A DNA stretch of 64,000 nucleotides from Terfezia claveryi. Lineage: Eukaryota; Ascomycota; Pezizomycetes; Pezizales; Pezizaceae. A model generated the notes under the pieces. The model was given only the letters and a program-made list of their open reading frames with translations, was not told the origin of the DNA and did no database searches. The position numbers and the translations under genes are program-made. The stretch spans positions 434,001 through 498,000 of the forward strand of contig WHUX01000006.1 in NCBI GenBank assembly GCA_015179025.1, given 5' to 3'. Shown one piece after another: positions 1 through 11,153 of this stretch (within the stretch, counting starts at the first letter, position 1; the number at the start of each line of letters is the position of its first letter).

Positions 1-712
1 CAAAGACCGTGGGTCCGCAGACGTATTGTGATCAGATGCCCGGCCACGAGCTCGTCTTTCATACAAGGCTCACGAATGGAATTCCAGTATTCACGGAGAA
101 AGGCAAACCTTCTGTTTTCCCCAAATACCAGGTTGACTTTGAGAGCTTTTCGCGACTGTTGGGTGACATAGGGACGGTATGCCAAACTCTTATTTCTATG
201 ATATGCTTGTAGGCCATAGCTTGGTAAACTGACACAAGCTTTCGATCAGGCCATAGGCCTCCCTGTAGCTTCAATTCACTTATGTTACGAACCCGAAGGT
301 AAAACCATCGCTTTTAACTCCAATGGCAGTTTGTTTTTCAATTTACACTTCTGGCATATACATGGACACAATCAACAGACGGATGCGGCACGCACGGATG
401 GCATCACTTGGTGGTTTATGGTGATGTGCCACGAACTGGCGCACAATATGGTCAAGGCCCACAATACAGAGCACAGTGCTCATATGTTAGTCGACATCCT
501 ATCTATTGTTTCTTGTTTATGACATACTAACACAGATTACACTGTTTACTAGAGAAAATATCGCCGCAAAGCACCTCCCAAGCATTGCTCGACTGCTTCC
601 CAACGTCGTTGTCGACAACAAAGGTCAGATGATATTTCCTCAGGTTGACCCTGTGATCAATGCGGCTAGCGCGAGGAAATTTCGTAGTGAGTTCCCTTCG
701 TACTTTACCTAA
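1..712 (+). CDS. 3' part of a DUF3684-like (sacsin/HATPase-type) large protein, cut by the window edge
   Basis: Three exons join cleanly: up to 176, 250-485 and 553 onward. The introns are 177-249 (GTATGC donor, CAG acceptor) and 486-552 (GTTAGT donor, CTAAC branch, TAG acceptor). The joined protein contains the segment MCHELAHNMVKAHNTEHS, followed by ENIAAKHLPSIARLL. The conserved HELAHN..HN.EHS signature resembles the C-terminus of fungal DUF3684 proteins, whose N-terminus carries an HSP90/sacsin-type ATPase fold; that family is recalled, not searched. HELAH also fits the HExxH zinc-protease pattern, but a catalytic role is unproven. The 5' end lies outside the window. The reading frame stops at 710-712, but a GTGAGT at 687 could splice to a short last exon near 803 ending at a stop about 860. 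Function in the cell is unknown. Confidence 0.6.
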
Positions 713-3297
713 GCCCCTTACAGCTCTGCGCGTGCTATGGAGGCTTGATGTAGCAGCTAAAGATCGGAACCGTCCTCTTTAGGTCGCGTCTTTACTCTTG
801 TAGGTAGTTCCCGGCCTCACACACCAGATCATCGAGGCGCTGTGGGAGGGGCATAGGGCCTAAGATCGGACTCCATCCAAATACTTGGCGGGAGAGGAGC
901 GGCTGTGGGAAGGGTGGATGGAGACCGAGCTTGGTGCATACCATAGGAAACGGCGAAGATATTTTTAGGACTCGAAATTAGTATTGCGGCTTCGGTAGTG
1001 AAGAGTAAGGAGTGTAGGAAGCAACTTTGTAAATCAGCCTTTCTATATTTGGGGTTTTTATGGGTTTCGGAAAATATCTAGCTTCCCGCGATCAGATGAG
1101 ACTCGTTATTGTTATTGGTTTTATTTCAAGTTTTTGATGTATTGTTCTTAACTGTGGTTTAAGTATTCGTGTGGCATGTGGCAAGATCATAGGAAGTACC
1201 TACTTAATATAGCGGTGTATTCTCTGAGTTATGCTGAGTTCGCTATGTGCTATCAATTACTTTAAGATAGTTCTGTTCACCTCGGTTGTGCCAACAGAGA
1301 TAGTTTCCGGTTATGACTAAAGACATAAGCAAATTTGTTTGTGCTTAGGGTTTAGGGTTGTAGTTACTGTACATGGCGCTAGTGAAAGCCCACCCACCTA
1401 CTTTGTTTTTGTTTTCTGCGCCTCCCCCTCGTTTCCCACAACCACAAGCTACCTGAAGCAACAACACAAGATGACCGATCACAGTATGACGGAGAGCGGC
1501 AATGTCCCTTCAAGTTATTTCAAGGCCGGACCAAAGGGAGACTCACTATGATGGCTTGATACCCAGATGGTGCATTTTTTTTTGGAAATCCCATGTTCGG
1601 GCTCCTCACAAGTATGTGCGATGAAACAACTCCGCAACAAAAAACATCTGTGTCTTTCCACATCGGTAGTTCCTGCACATTACCGGCGCCTTCAGACTTG
1701 CCACATCATTATCAAATTGGTTGATCACGGTGAGAGTTAAACACGCTGGATAAGGCAGAATGCAGAGAACACAATCTCGGAACCATTTCCTAGAATATAA
1801 TACGGTAAGTGTAAGCCTAGTCAATAACGTATACTCTGGTGATCATGTTCCTAACCTCTAATTATTCTTCCAGCTCTTCTAGCTGTTGGTGATGACATTT
1901 TGAGCCTGGGCTCGTGCCCAGGCCTAGACCGTCACATAGTCTTGGAGCTTCTTTATTCATCATCTTCACAAGACAACTATAACATCATTCATTACCTGAA
2001 TACTAGGAAAGCCGACACAAGGCTAGACGTCATAGGCGCCTTCTGAAGCAGACCAGACATGACGTTTGGCATTCTTTTGCTTTCTACCCTTATAGTGAAT
2101 CTTTGGGATACGGTACGTCGATTGCGCTAGCAAGGCCATCGTAGTCGTCACTATGATGAAATTGGCGTTCAGAAATCAGACCACTGCTGGAGGTCATTAC
2201 TACTAGGTACACTAAGGTTAACCTTTCGGAATCGCGTCGACTGTAGCAAAGCTGGCACAAGGCGTACATATAGGCGTCACATATGACATATGTTTTCTTC
2301 TTGCTCTCTACGTTGCTTATCAGTCTGGAGATTTTTTATATAACTGGGTCTAAACTCCCTCGAGTCAATGGAGAATTTCCAGTCGAGTAATCCTAACTTA
2401 TCGTTTCTCTCATCTCCTATTTCCACGTTCTTTTCCTATATTTCCTGTTTTTGCAGGTTATGCTGCTTGCTGCAACGAGCAATCGAAGTGCATTATGAGA
2501 TACACAATTGTTCAGGAAACTGCTCTGGGCCTGGGGGATTAACTCTCGGAAGTGAGTAACCCCACTATGAAAAGGGGGGCGTCACAGCGAACTGCAAGGG
2601 AGGAAGCCCTGAAGAGAGAATTGGAGATCGCGGAGCTGAAAAACTTAGTTGCAACGCCTCAGCCGGCCCACTAATTTTATATTCCTAACCAATATGGGGG
2701 ACGAGGCTGCCAACAGAATGCCCGGAAACCAGGGACCAGGGATTGCACCGAAGATTAGGGGATGTTATTGGGATGGAGAATCACATAGGCGGCTGTGGAG
2801 GGGTTCTACCGCCCTCCCGCCCCCGTTATATTTTATATTCAACGTGTATTTTGGTCTCATCGTGTCCTTTCCTGAAGCCCGAGAGCGTGGTGGTCCAGTT
2901 CGTGGAACTCATCTCGAGGTCGGTCTGGATTTAACCCACGCAAATACTTCAAATTCAGCATGGTCCAGCTCCCACACATTGCAAAAGATCAGCGAAACGG
3001 AAAGGTCGAAAGGAACTTAAAAAAAAACAAATTCAAGTCCTTTGCTGACTCACACCATGACGCCATAATTACCAGCACACTATCGCCCTGGCACTGCCGA
3101 GCTTCAGAAATGAGTTGTCACTAGCAAATGAAACGCGAAAAAGCTGTCGACACTTCGAAACGATTTCAAAATCCAAATTTACAATATAGGAAATTCACAA
3201 CGAGTCGCTTTGGGTCTAGTGCAAATTGCAAAAGCGCAACGAATACTACAACACAATTTGTACAAGTCTGCAGTGACTAAGCAGGCAGAACAGTAAT
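713..3297. other. Gene-poor stretch with decayed sequence
   Basis: No convincing gene is seen here. A 35-codon ORF at 2567-2674 (+) encodes a polar helix (AREEALKRELEIAELKNL) and could be debris of a gag-like or coiled-coil protein. Two stretches near 2008-2100 and 2248-2330 share an imperfect motif (ACACAAGGC..GACGTCATAGGCG against GGCACAAGGCGTACATATAG) and look like an old local duplication. The ORF at 2649-3020 has no recognisable family. Confidence 0.4.
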
Positions 3298-3309
3298 TTG
3301 CTTGCTGCT

Positions 3310-3455
3310 CCTAATAAGAGCTTCGAACTCACTTCTCCAAATAAGAGCTTCGGACCTGTTCCTAATAAGAGCTTCGAACCAGCTTCCCCTAATAAGAGCT
3401 TCGAACCAGCTGCTCCGAATAAGAGCTTCGAACCAGCTACTCCTAATAACAGCAA
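3310..3455 (+). repeat. 27-bp coding-like minisatellite (PNKSFEPA units)
   Basis: Six units begin at 3313, 3340, 3364, 3391, 3418 and 3445, spaced 27, 24, 27, 27 and 27 bp. Each unit starts AATAAGAGCTTCGAA, except the last, which is degenerate. All spacings are multiples of three, so one frame stays open and reads PNKSFE(P/L)(A/T)(S/A/T) repeatedly. The ORF around it (3298-3519) is only 73 codons and has no other recognisable domain, so this may be the remnant of a repeat-containing protein or a non-coding minisatellite. Confidence 0.8.
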
Positions 3456-3462
3456 ACGAGCC

Positions 3463-3871
3463 GCATTCAATTCCATCCTTACGACGTCCGTTCCACGTTA
3501 TGAGTACTATATTTGTTAGGGTTGTGTAGGCGCCGCTGCGAACAACTTATTCCGGCTTCCGCATCTCGCAGTGTGGAACTTCTATCTGTGAGGTGTGGGG
3601 CTTTTAAATTGAAACCATCCTCTCATACAGCCATCGGTCTGATATCATCCATCTGGGCCGTGCCTGCCGCGCATTCAATCCACCCTCACGGCGTCTGTTT
3701 CACATGAGGAGTACTACATTTGTTGGGTCAATTTCATTCCAGCTCCCACATGTACGCAGTGTGGCGTTCAACCCGTAACCCATCCCCATCCTCTCCACCG
3801 TGCCTGCCGTGCATTCAAATCCATCCTTACGGCGTCTGTTCCTCATGATGAGTACAACATTTGTTGGGTCA
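3463..3871. repeat. Three direct copies of a ~60-bp repeat
   Basis: Copies lie at about 3463-3520, 3671-3730 and 3811-3871. Each runs from GCATTCAA(T)CCA through CGGCGTCTGTT to TGAGTACTACATTTGTTGGG with few mismatches. The second and third are 140 bp apart and share the upstream CGTGCCTGCCG; the first is 208 bp from the second. The sequence between copies also shows weak similarity (CAGTGTGG..ACCATCC), so the true unit is probably 140-200 bp. Confidence 0.75.
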
Positions 3872-4192
3872 CGATCGGCGAAGCATCAAAATGTCAGCAA
3901 AACTCAAATACATTAATGGTGGTTACTAAAGGGATTCATCAACTCGATTTCTGGATGGTTTAGTTGTTAGGTTTTCATGGTAACCCGACAACTTCCGACG
4001 TTACTCTGGTAACCATATGTTGATAGTAGAAAAATTACCGGCACACTTTCAAAAGCTATGAACTATCAATACCTACACCCCCTGCACTTACCTACCCCTC
4101 TTGCACTTATCTACCCCTCTTGCAGTGTGGGTCTGGCAATTAACTTGCCCTATCCTTGAATCCACCCGGGTTTCCGGGTGGCTCCTCATGGT

Positions 4193-4252
4193 CCCCCTAA
4201 CGGGACCGCATAGGAGTAACAAGTATTTAAAAAAAAATAAAAAAAAAAAAAC
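4193..4252 (+). mobile_element. 3' tail of a poly(A) retroelement (short remnant)
   Basis: A conserved block, CCTAACGGGACCGCATAGG, runs into an A-rich tail (4229-4250). The same block, on the opposite strand, sits at 19906-19955 with its own poly(A/T) run. Sharing only a 3' block followed by A-rich sequence fits 5'-truncated LINE copies or a SINE. No coding sequence is attached. Confidence 0.6.
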
Positions 4253-4329
4253 CCTCTTGCACATACCTACCCCTGTTACACTTATTCTTTACCTTCGAAT
4301 AGTTATCAGAACACGCCCAAACTCTCAAT

Positions 4330-4673
4330 ATGGCTCCTTTGGACCAACCTCCTCTTCACGCTCCAGAGTGCGAGACATCTTCTACGGTAAATCAAACACA
4401 AATTACTCTTATGTAACCCTCTCTTGTGAGCACATCTCAAGTAACGGAACATCACCATCCAGTGATGCCATACCAACCCCGGGTGGTAGGAATGGTGGCG
4501 GAGAAAGGCTGGCTGAAGAGGAAAAGGTTAAGCTTATTCGCCTTTGTATTCTGTACCAAGGAGACCATCGACATGGGAATAAAAAAGCCTTGGGGTGAAA
4601 TTCGAGATATCTTAAAAGATGAGATTGGGACATGAAGGAACAAGGTTCCTCTATTGACAACGCTAGGGATGAT
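4330..4673 (+). pseudogene. Frameshifted SANT/Myb-like DNA-binding protein
   Basis: An ATG at 4330 opens MAPLDQPPLHAPECETSS. After a probable short intron comes a polar segment and then LAEEEKVKLIRLCILYQGDH..GNKKA. The frame next breaks at about 4590, continues as WGEIRDILKDEIGT, breaks again at about 4632 and ends KEQGSSIDNARDD. Read across the breaks, the order EEEK-LIRLC-GNKKAFW-IRDLLK matches a trihelix/SANT-like domain I associate with multicopy fungal DNA-binding proteins (recalled family pattern, not a search). Two frameshifts make a functional product unlikely. A Ser-rich low-complexity segment downstream to about 4938 may be the rest of the gene. Confidence 0.55.
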
Positions 4674-5461
4674 TAGTAACGATAATCAGAGTATAAATGA
4701 GGCTTCAGAGGTCGGGAGAGACAGAGACAATCATACCTATACTCACGACCTCATCACCTCACACGCTAGTTCTTCGAGCTTATTGCTCTATCACTACCTA
4801 GTTCCTCGAGGAAAGAACTACGAGATCCCCAACAAACAATGAAAGCACTGGTAACACAATTTGAAAATCTAATTAAAAAGGAAAAAGAAGGAATTCAGTA
4901 CGTGTATTCTACGTTCTCAGCCAAGAACCAGCCCTTGCAATAAACAACACCTGAAGGGGTAGCGGAATACCAGGCATGCGATCGTATTCAAGCACTTAAA
5001 GGTTCATTAAGGGCTGCAGTAACCATTGTGTGGATGTCCGGAAGCCAGTTTCATATTAGTGATAAGTGGAAGCAGTGATTTATGGCATGCTTATGTTGTA
5101 ATTTCTAACTTTTCTGTATATCAATAACCAAATGTATAGTTAAAACCGCTGATTATTATATTCTTTTCTTTCCAAATAATTTTATTATTCTTCAATTGTT
5201 TAGTAGTATATATAAAGCAGTAGCATATATAAAGCCTTTTCTAGTGACATTTTCTTTTGATTTCGATACAAAATCTAATTAGGGTCCCTACAGAGGTCTA
5301 CAGAGATATAGGGAGTATCTGTTGTATTCCGCTCCTTGTAATTTGAAAGAACTTAATGTAGTCAGATCTCTTAAGAACTGATTGAATATGGCAACTTCTA
5401 GGAGTTGAGATACGAGTCAATAACATAGATAAGTATTGTACTCGGACCCGTACTATAGCTA

Positions 5462-5794
5462 ATGAATGCATCAGCAACTAAATCTGCATCAGGAGCTTCC
5501 GAAGCTCCCAAAGCAAACTATTGCAAAACCTCGGTACATTGGCCTCTTCATGACGCAACCTTTTCCTACTCGCCATTTCCTGTTGCAAACCTTTCCAACT
5601 CCGACACAGCTCCATTTAAATTATACTGTGTTGATATAAAAACTGCACTCAGCTGCTTCTTGTACGCATTCAAAAATTTTATCTTCTTTCTAAGCGGTTT
5701 TCTGATCTTCAGTTCCTATTTCAACACGAATGGCTCTTCTAATATAGGTCAAGCTTATGCAGTAAAGGTGATATCCGAGCACATTGAGCTATAA
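5462..5794 (+). CDS. Unrecognised 110-codon ORF
   Basis: This ORF starts with ATG and has a Ser/Ala-rich N-terminus and one strongly hydrophobic stretch near residues 65-85 (FIFFLSGFLIFSS) that could be a membrane span. No homologous family is recognised and the surroundings are repeat debris. It may be a chance ORF in AT-rich DNA. Confidence 0.2.
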   Translation: MNASATKSASGASEAPKANYCKTSVHWPLHDATFSYSPFPVANLSNSDTAPFKLYCVDIKTALSCFLYAFKNFIFFLSGFLIFSSYFNTNGSSNIGQAYAVKVISEHIEL

Positions 5795-5829
5795 CGGTCC
5801 AGTTTATTGAAAAAGTACACTAGGTAAGG

Positions 5830-6090
5830 CTAAGGATTTACACCGGTTCCAGCCACCACATCCCCAGCCGCAACAATATATTCAACCTCTTCATCGAAAT
5901 CCAACTCTTTTTCCCATTCGCCCCACCACAGGATTAGGTAGCCCTCGTACATGCAGTTGATGGTCATCATTACCGGTCGGACAAAGTGAAATACCAGTCT
6001 GCTTAAATGCCTTGATAATTGTATCTCGCTTATGTTCATGAAGCCATAACCAGGCAGCTGCCACTACATGTGTAATTGCAAAGAATAGGC
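5830..6090 (-). pseudogene. C-terminal remnant of a DDE (pogo/CENP-B type) transposase
   Basis: On the minus strand one frame reads AAWLWLHEHKRDTIIKAFKQ, then TGISLCPTGNDDHQLHVRG, and a second frame continues GEWEKELDFDEEVEYIVAAG to a stop at 5830. The pattern 'W....HKD.II.aFk.tGIs...dGSeDd.i.i.gl' followed by an acidic tail resembles the C-terminus of fungal DDE_1/pogo-like transposases (recalled). A frame change near 5930 and the missing catalytic core show it is a dead fragment. Confidence 0.5.
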
Positions 6091-6354
6091 CACTGCCAAC
6101 CCCTCCCCCATTGCTGGTGCCTCCCCCAACTCCAGTGCCATCAGTGCCACTCTCAACTCTAGCACCATCAATTTACAAAGGCTATGCCGCTATATCAGAG
6201 GCAGCGGATAAGATAACGGAACGGCATGCCCGGCTAGAGCATCTACATACTCATCGTCGAGGGGAATGAGGGAGGAAAGAATTGACAATTTGGGGGAGGT
6301 AAGGGTAGATATTGTGGACACGGGGAGAGGCTGTTAATGTAGTTCATACGGGAA

Positions 6355-6379
6355 TTTTTTTTTTTTTTTTTTTTTTTTT
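6355..6379. repeat. 25-bp poly(T) run
   Basis: An uninterrupted T run followed by CTTTTTC. It could be the poly(A) tail of a minus-strand retroelement insertion, but no element body is recognised next to it. The rest of 6091-7189 contains nothing I can assign. Confidence 0.7.
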
Positions 6380-7189
6380 CTTTTTCATACTGGCTACTAC
6401 CAGCTGATATGAGAATTCAAAGGTTTGTATTAGGGATATAAGTGTACCTAGTGCTGATACGTAGGGATTGTAATGAATGAATGGCAGTCTGGATTGGAAT
6501 GTTGGTGTCGATGGAATGATTTGTATATTTTGGCATATTTCGGGTATAAAAAGACCAAATTCTCTACTCTCTTTTCTAATTATAAAAAATATCAACATCA
6601 TCGAATTCTTGTAGTTATATTCATGAATATAACATCTTTATACCACAATCCTCGCATTGTGTGATTTTCTACTTTACGAATATAAATAACTACTTTAAGT
6701 ACTGTACGATTGACTATTTGAGATTAGAGCGAGAAAATTTGCGAAGAAAGGGTACCTATGGAGATGCTGTCATTTGAGCATGTAGCCGTGACATGATACT
6801 TAGCAGTCGAGGATGGCTGTACGCCTCTTAAGGAGGGGCTAGTGCAAGCCAGACTAGGCTGTACGGTCGATCGGTGCTCGCAACTTGAAACCTGCAGACT
6901 CCATCGACGCCAGGACCTTTACTTAAAGCTACATCAATCATATGGACATATGACATTTCCGGGGATGGCTGCAGATTCAGCTCGAAGATGAGAGCCAGTA
7001 ATTGCAGGATGAATGAAGCGGGGAAATTCGATTACAAGAATACAGCTCCAGGAATCTAGCGAACGTTGGTAAACTGTTTTGAGTTGCACAAGTGGAGAGA
7101 GCTATAGTATAAATACTCACCCCAAAATCCTAGAGCTGTTTAATAGAGAATTGAACTCTCCACAAGAGTTAACAATTATACAAACGCAC

Positions 7190-9699
7190 ATGAGTTCAAC
7201 AACAGGCTCCGATACCTCCATGGAGTATGGCTCTTTCAGAGTGAGTGCCGGTGCACAGTCCATCCAGGACACAGTTCGGAAATTCGTTGCTCGCTTGCCA
7301 AAATAGAGGACTGAACGCTCCCCCGGGGCCCATACTCGGGAGCCCCACGGGTGACGAAAGCTCAACATTGCAATCAGCCTGTCATTGGTAAAGTAGGTAT
7401 TCCTGGCGCTGGCGCGGCTGGGTTATATGCTGCTATGATACTCGAGTCACTCGGCATTGAGTGCGAGATTTATGAATCCTGGTGGCAGGTTACATACCCA
7501 TTACTTCGACGATGAGAAGAACCCAAAGTACCAGTACTACTACGTAGGGGCCATGAGATACCCCCGTATCCCAATCATGCAACGCACATTCGATTGTTTC
7601 ATAGGGTAAACTTCACCGAGAAGAACGGGAAGTTGATCAAACACTGAATGACTGCAAAAGACAAGAATACCCTGCTTTCATACAATAATGATGGGAAAAG
7701 TGCCGAGGGACCGCTGGGTGATTATTTCAGAGTTGGAACTGACAATGGCGGAAGTGTACCCTAGAAGTAAGTAAGCATTCTTCATAAAATCACTAAGCGA
7801 AATGAGCGCTAATCAGAGTCAATATATAATTTAGATATGTTGATCGAGGCGTGGGCGCCCTGTTGGACGATGCCCTCTTACCGTACAAGAAGGCACTTGC
7901 CGCCAACTGGCACCGTGGATGGGGTGCTCTTATGCGTAGTGATCATCTTTCCACACGCACTTTCATGTCACAAGAGCAGAGGATCGTGCCGAGGGTGGAT
8001 AGGTCGGGTGATGTTCAGATTCAAACTGAAGAGGGTCTCGTGTGAGTGAGGGCTTCGACTCACTTCTTCTGACCGTAAGCTCACTTATTTTGTTGCAATT
8101 ACCTATCCATTCGATGTCATCCACGCTAGATTTTGGTTTGCCATCGGCTGCCAGCTAGAGTGAAACCCCTAGATGAAGTAGCTACTCAATGGCTTTGCAT
8201 ATACGGCGGTGGATCAACAGCCATACTGGGAAAACTCAAGAAAACCGAAATACACTTTAAATTCCATGCTACTGCCATCACTGGTGTGAGAGCTAGGTTG
8301 GAAAAAGCTATGACAACCTCTGTTATTTCGACACTACCACCAGTACTCCAACTATATCTCCACCCACACATTTCAATACCCACGAAGATCCCGGGAGCGT
8401 GAACTCATGGATTTTCTCTTCCGGGATCTTGAGAATTCCACGACATGAACGAGAAGGACCTCCGTGACTTTAATATGAGCCACTACGCCCACTCAGACGG
8501 CGGAGCTACACCAGAACCAACGGTGCTCTATCAATAAGACTAGGTCCTGAGATCGCTTCCCTTCAGTGTCCTAGGTCGAAATGTGGATATTTACAAAGCA
8601 GGCTTTGATTACCAACAAGCCAATGCCATCCGCGCATTGACTCTGATTGTTCCGTGAAAGTCGGCATTCGGTTCAAAAAATAATGGTGGCGTCTACAAAC
8701 CTACAACATCACCAGCGGAACTTCATCCACCGACCGCCCCATCCGTACCTGTGTCTAACCTTCGTATGGTCTGCAGACCAAACCTGGGACTCCCGGGGTC
8801 CTCATGGGCCCATATACCTGGTCCCAAGAAGAAAGAATAAACACACAATGTTCTGATTGTGATAGGAGGTAACTTATATTGGTCGTGATACTCTGCATAA
8901 GACGTATGTGTAAAAGAAAGAAAGGAAGGAAAAAGCAAGAAGAAAGCATAAAGCAAGAAGACAACAGCGGGCCTTATATGACCCTCATGCTCGCATTTGA
9001 AGAAACATAGGTACATAGACTGTCACATCCTGTAGCTGTTTGCAACACTGCACATATGCCATACCCCGAATGCCATACCCCGAATGTGCTATACCCCGAA
9101 ACCGTTTGCAAGATCCTAAGGCATCTAGCCTTTCTCTCTCAATGTCAGCTGGCACGGATTATGATATTCAACACAAGATGCCACTCGGATTGGTGCATTT
9201 GTCCAAGGCTCGGATTTTGAAACTCGCAGATATCCCGAGGAGCGTGAACTCATCGATTTTCTCTTCCGAGATCTTGCGAATCTCCATGGCGGAAACGAGG
9301 AGGACCTCCGTAACCTTTACCTGGACCACTACGCCCACAATTGCTAACGCCAACGGCGCATTCGCTCTCTATGGGGCGGGTCAATTCAGTAACATGTAAC
9401 CCTCCATTTCCAGTCCTGCCGCATAGAATGATCGGTTAAATCTCATTGGGGAGGCTACCTCCGTACACCATTGCATGGGTCGTCGGTGCCCTAAACAGTG
9501 CATGGCGAGGAATATACGACATGTTAATTGCTGCTGGTTGCATGGTTGCAAGTCAACCGTTAGCAGGATTTGCAGATTGAAACAGGCCCCTTGTCAGGGT
9601 GGGAGATATGATGAGTCCTGCTGGGGCCCAGTACTGGAAGAAGTGCAACTTGAGGGCGGGAGGGCCTGGTCGGACTTTTACGCCCGTCTGGCAGAATAA
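7190..9699 (+). pseudogene. Broken flavin-containing amine oxidase (L-amino-acid-oxidase-like)
   Basis: Pieces in all three frames follow the order of a fungal flavin amine oxidase. The N-terminus is near 7190. The FAD-binding Rossmann motif (GIPGAGAAGLYAAMILESLG) lies at 7387-7475. Then come ALLDDALLPYKKALAANWHR (7845-7910), NAIRAL..VKVGIRFKK (8620-8680), TDRPIRTCV (8730-8757) and HYAHN (9320-9340). The C-terminus has FALYGAGQFSNM (9360-9400), LIGEATSVHH and AWVVGALNSAWRGIYDMLIA (9465-9535), the usual second FAD-contact region. At least one intron survives (GTAAGT about 7769 to TTTAG about 7833). Many frameshifts and stops exclude a working enzyme. A segment at 8384-8500 is repeated, better preserved, at 9226-9345. 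The intact enzyme would deaminate amino acids or amines with FAD, releasing H2O2. Confidence 0.8.
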
Positions 9700-11153
9700 A
9701 GAAGAAAATGAGAAGTTGGTGGACTTCAATTTCAGGCATCATTATCGCGATTGGTATTTTTTCTCCGACTAGCTTGCTCGAACGGAATAAGGGCGGGTAG
9801 GGTCTAGGCACAATAATGAACGCTGATGGGGAGCGAGCCGATATACCTGTCATCTGAAATGAATGTTTTTATACGTAAGGTATATATGACTACCTCAATA
9901 TGTATGACGCTACAACTTGTTAGCTGCCATACTTCACCGAGACACCCGGCTCTAGATTAAATCTTCAGTTAGGCCATACTTAGTAACATCGAAATCACTT
10001 CTTAGCATCAAGGCATCAACATGCTACGACTCACACATCCAGCAAAGTAGTTTTTTTGTCTTTCAGAAGTTATTGATGTGATGGTAATGTTCCTATCTCG
10101 TTAAGGGACTCACGTAGAGACCACAAATGGACGATTATGCATTTATCTCTTCCAATAAGCAACCCAATGAGCTCAAAATTCCGGGAATACTTTTGTAGTT
10201 TCCTCAATAAAATACATGTGTATAGTAACATAGAGGCGGGTTTTAATTGGCCGTAATTCCTCATTTTCACGGCGATGAAAACTAACTCTCACGCCAAGGA
10301 TTAGCCCTAAACGTCACGGGATTGTCATGCAGACTCTATAGCGATATCTAGATAACCCTCTGCGGAATATAACTCCTATTTCATTCTCTACCAAAATTCC
10401 TTCCGTTCATAACCTCGTACTCTTACAACTTCAACGAGCTCCCCCCCATTTAGGACCGTAAGAGGGGTTATGAGATTACCCAAGTCTTTTGAGTTATATC
10501 ATGCTTTAGTATATATCCGTAAAACAAACTCTCCTCACTGCTCGCATGCCGCTTGATTTAGACTCAGCTGCGCAACTTATCGCTAGAGTACAGCATGCCT
10601 ATGGGACATACAGTATTACATGCACAGAGTACGTAGACTGCAAAAAGAAAAATAATTTCTGTCAAAATTGAAGCCCTCATTGCAAACCTATTGGTTCGAT
10701 CACCTGACTTTTCCCATATTGTAATACGGCTTTGTTGAAGAAACTATATATCGCAAAATATTCCCAAAATATGTGATTTGATATTCCATTGAAGCGAATA
10801 AAATGGCCATTCGATCCGCTACCCAATGATAATCCGGTAAACAAACACGATTATCTATTATTATTTCGGAGAATACAGAACTTATATCAGCCACATCCAA
10901 TTCACTTCATCTATCTCCACGGTCCCACATATGCGACCTTGCCCTAACCACCGATGTTCTCTTTGCAACCGCTGAGATTTCTAATAAAACGAAAGCACCG
11001 ATCGGACCCAATTAATCAAGCCAAAGGAAGGATAGAAACCCGGAAAATGCAACCTGTCGTAAGTCATAATTATCAACAAAAACACCAAATATGCAGTAAA
11101 GAAACGAGCTTAGTAACAAGAACGAGGGGGTGCATCGAGATCCATCCAGATGC
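9700..11153. other. AT-rich intergenic stretch
   Basis: ORFs here are short and unrecognised on both strands, and no repeat or RNA gene stands out. It probably includes the 3' flank of the converging SUR7-family gene. Confidence 0.4.

Noticed and set aside
3246..3476. Minus-strand ORF over the minisatellite (SKLLLG repeats)
   Set aside because: Any frame of a 27-bp repeat stays open; the plus-strand frame has the more protein-like composition, and neither is proven.
3463..3871. CRISPR-like array of three repeats
   Set aside because: Spacings are uneven (208 and 140 bp), intervening sequence is itself similar, and the genome is eukaryotic.
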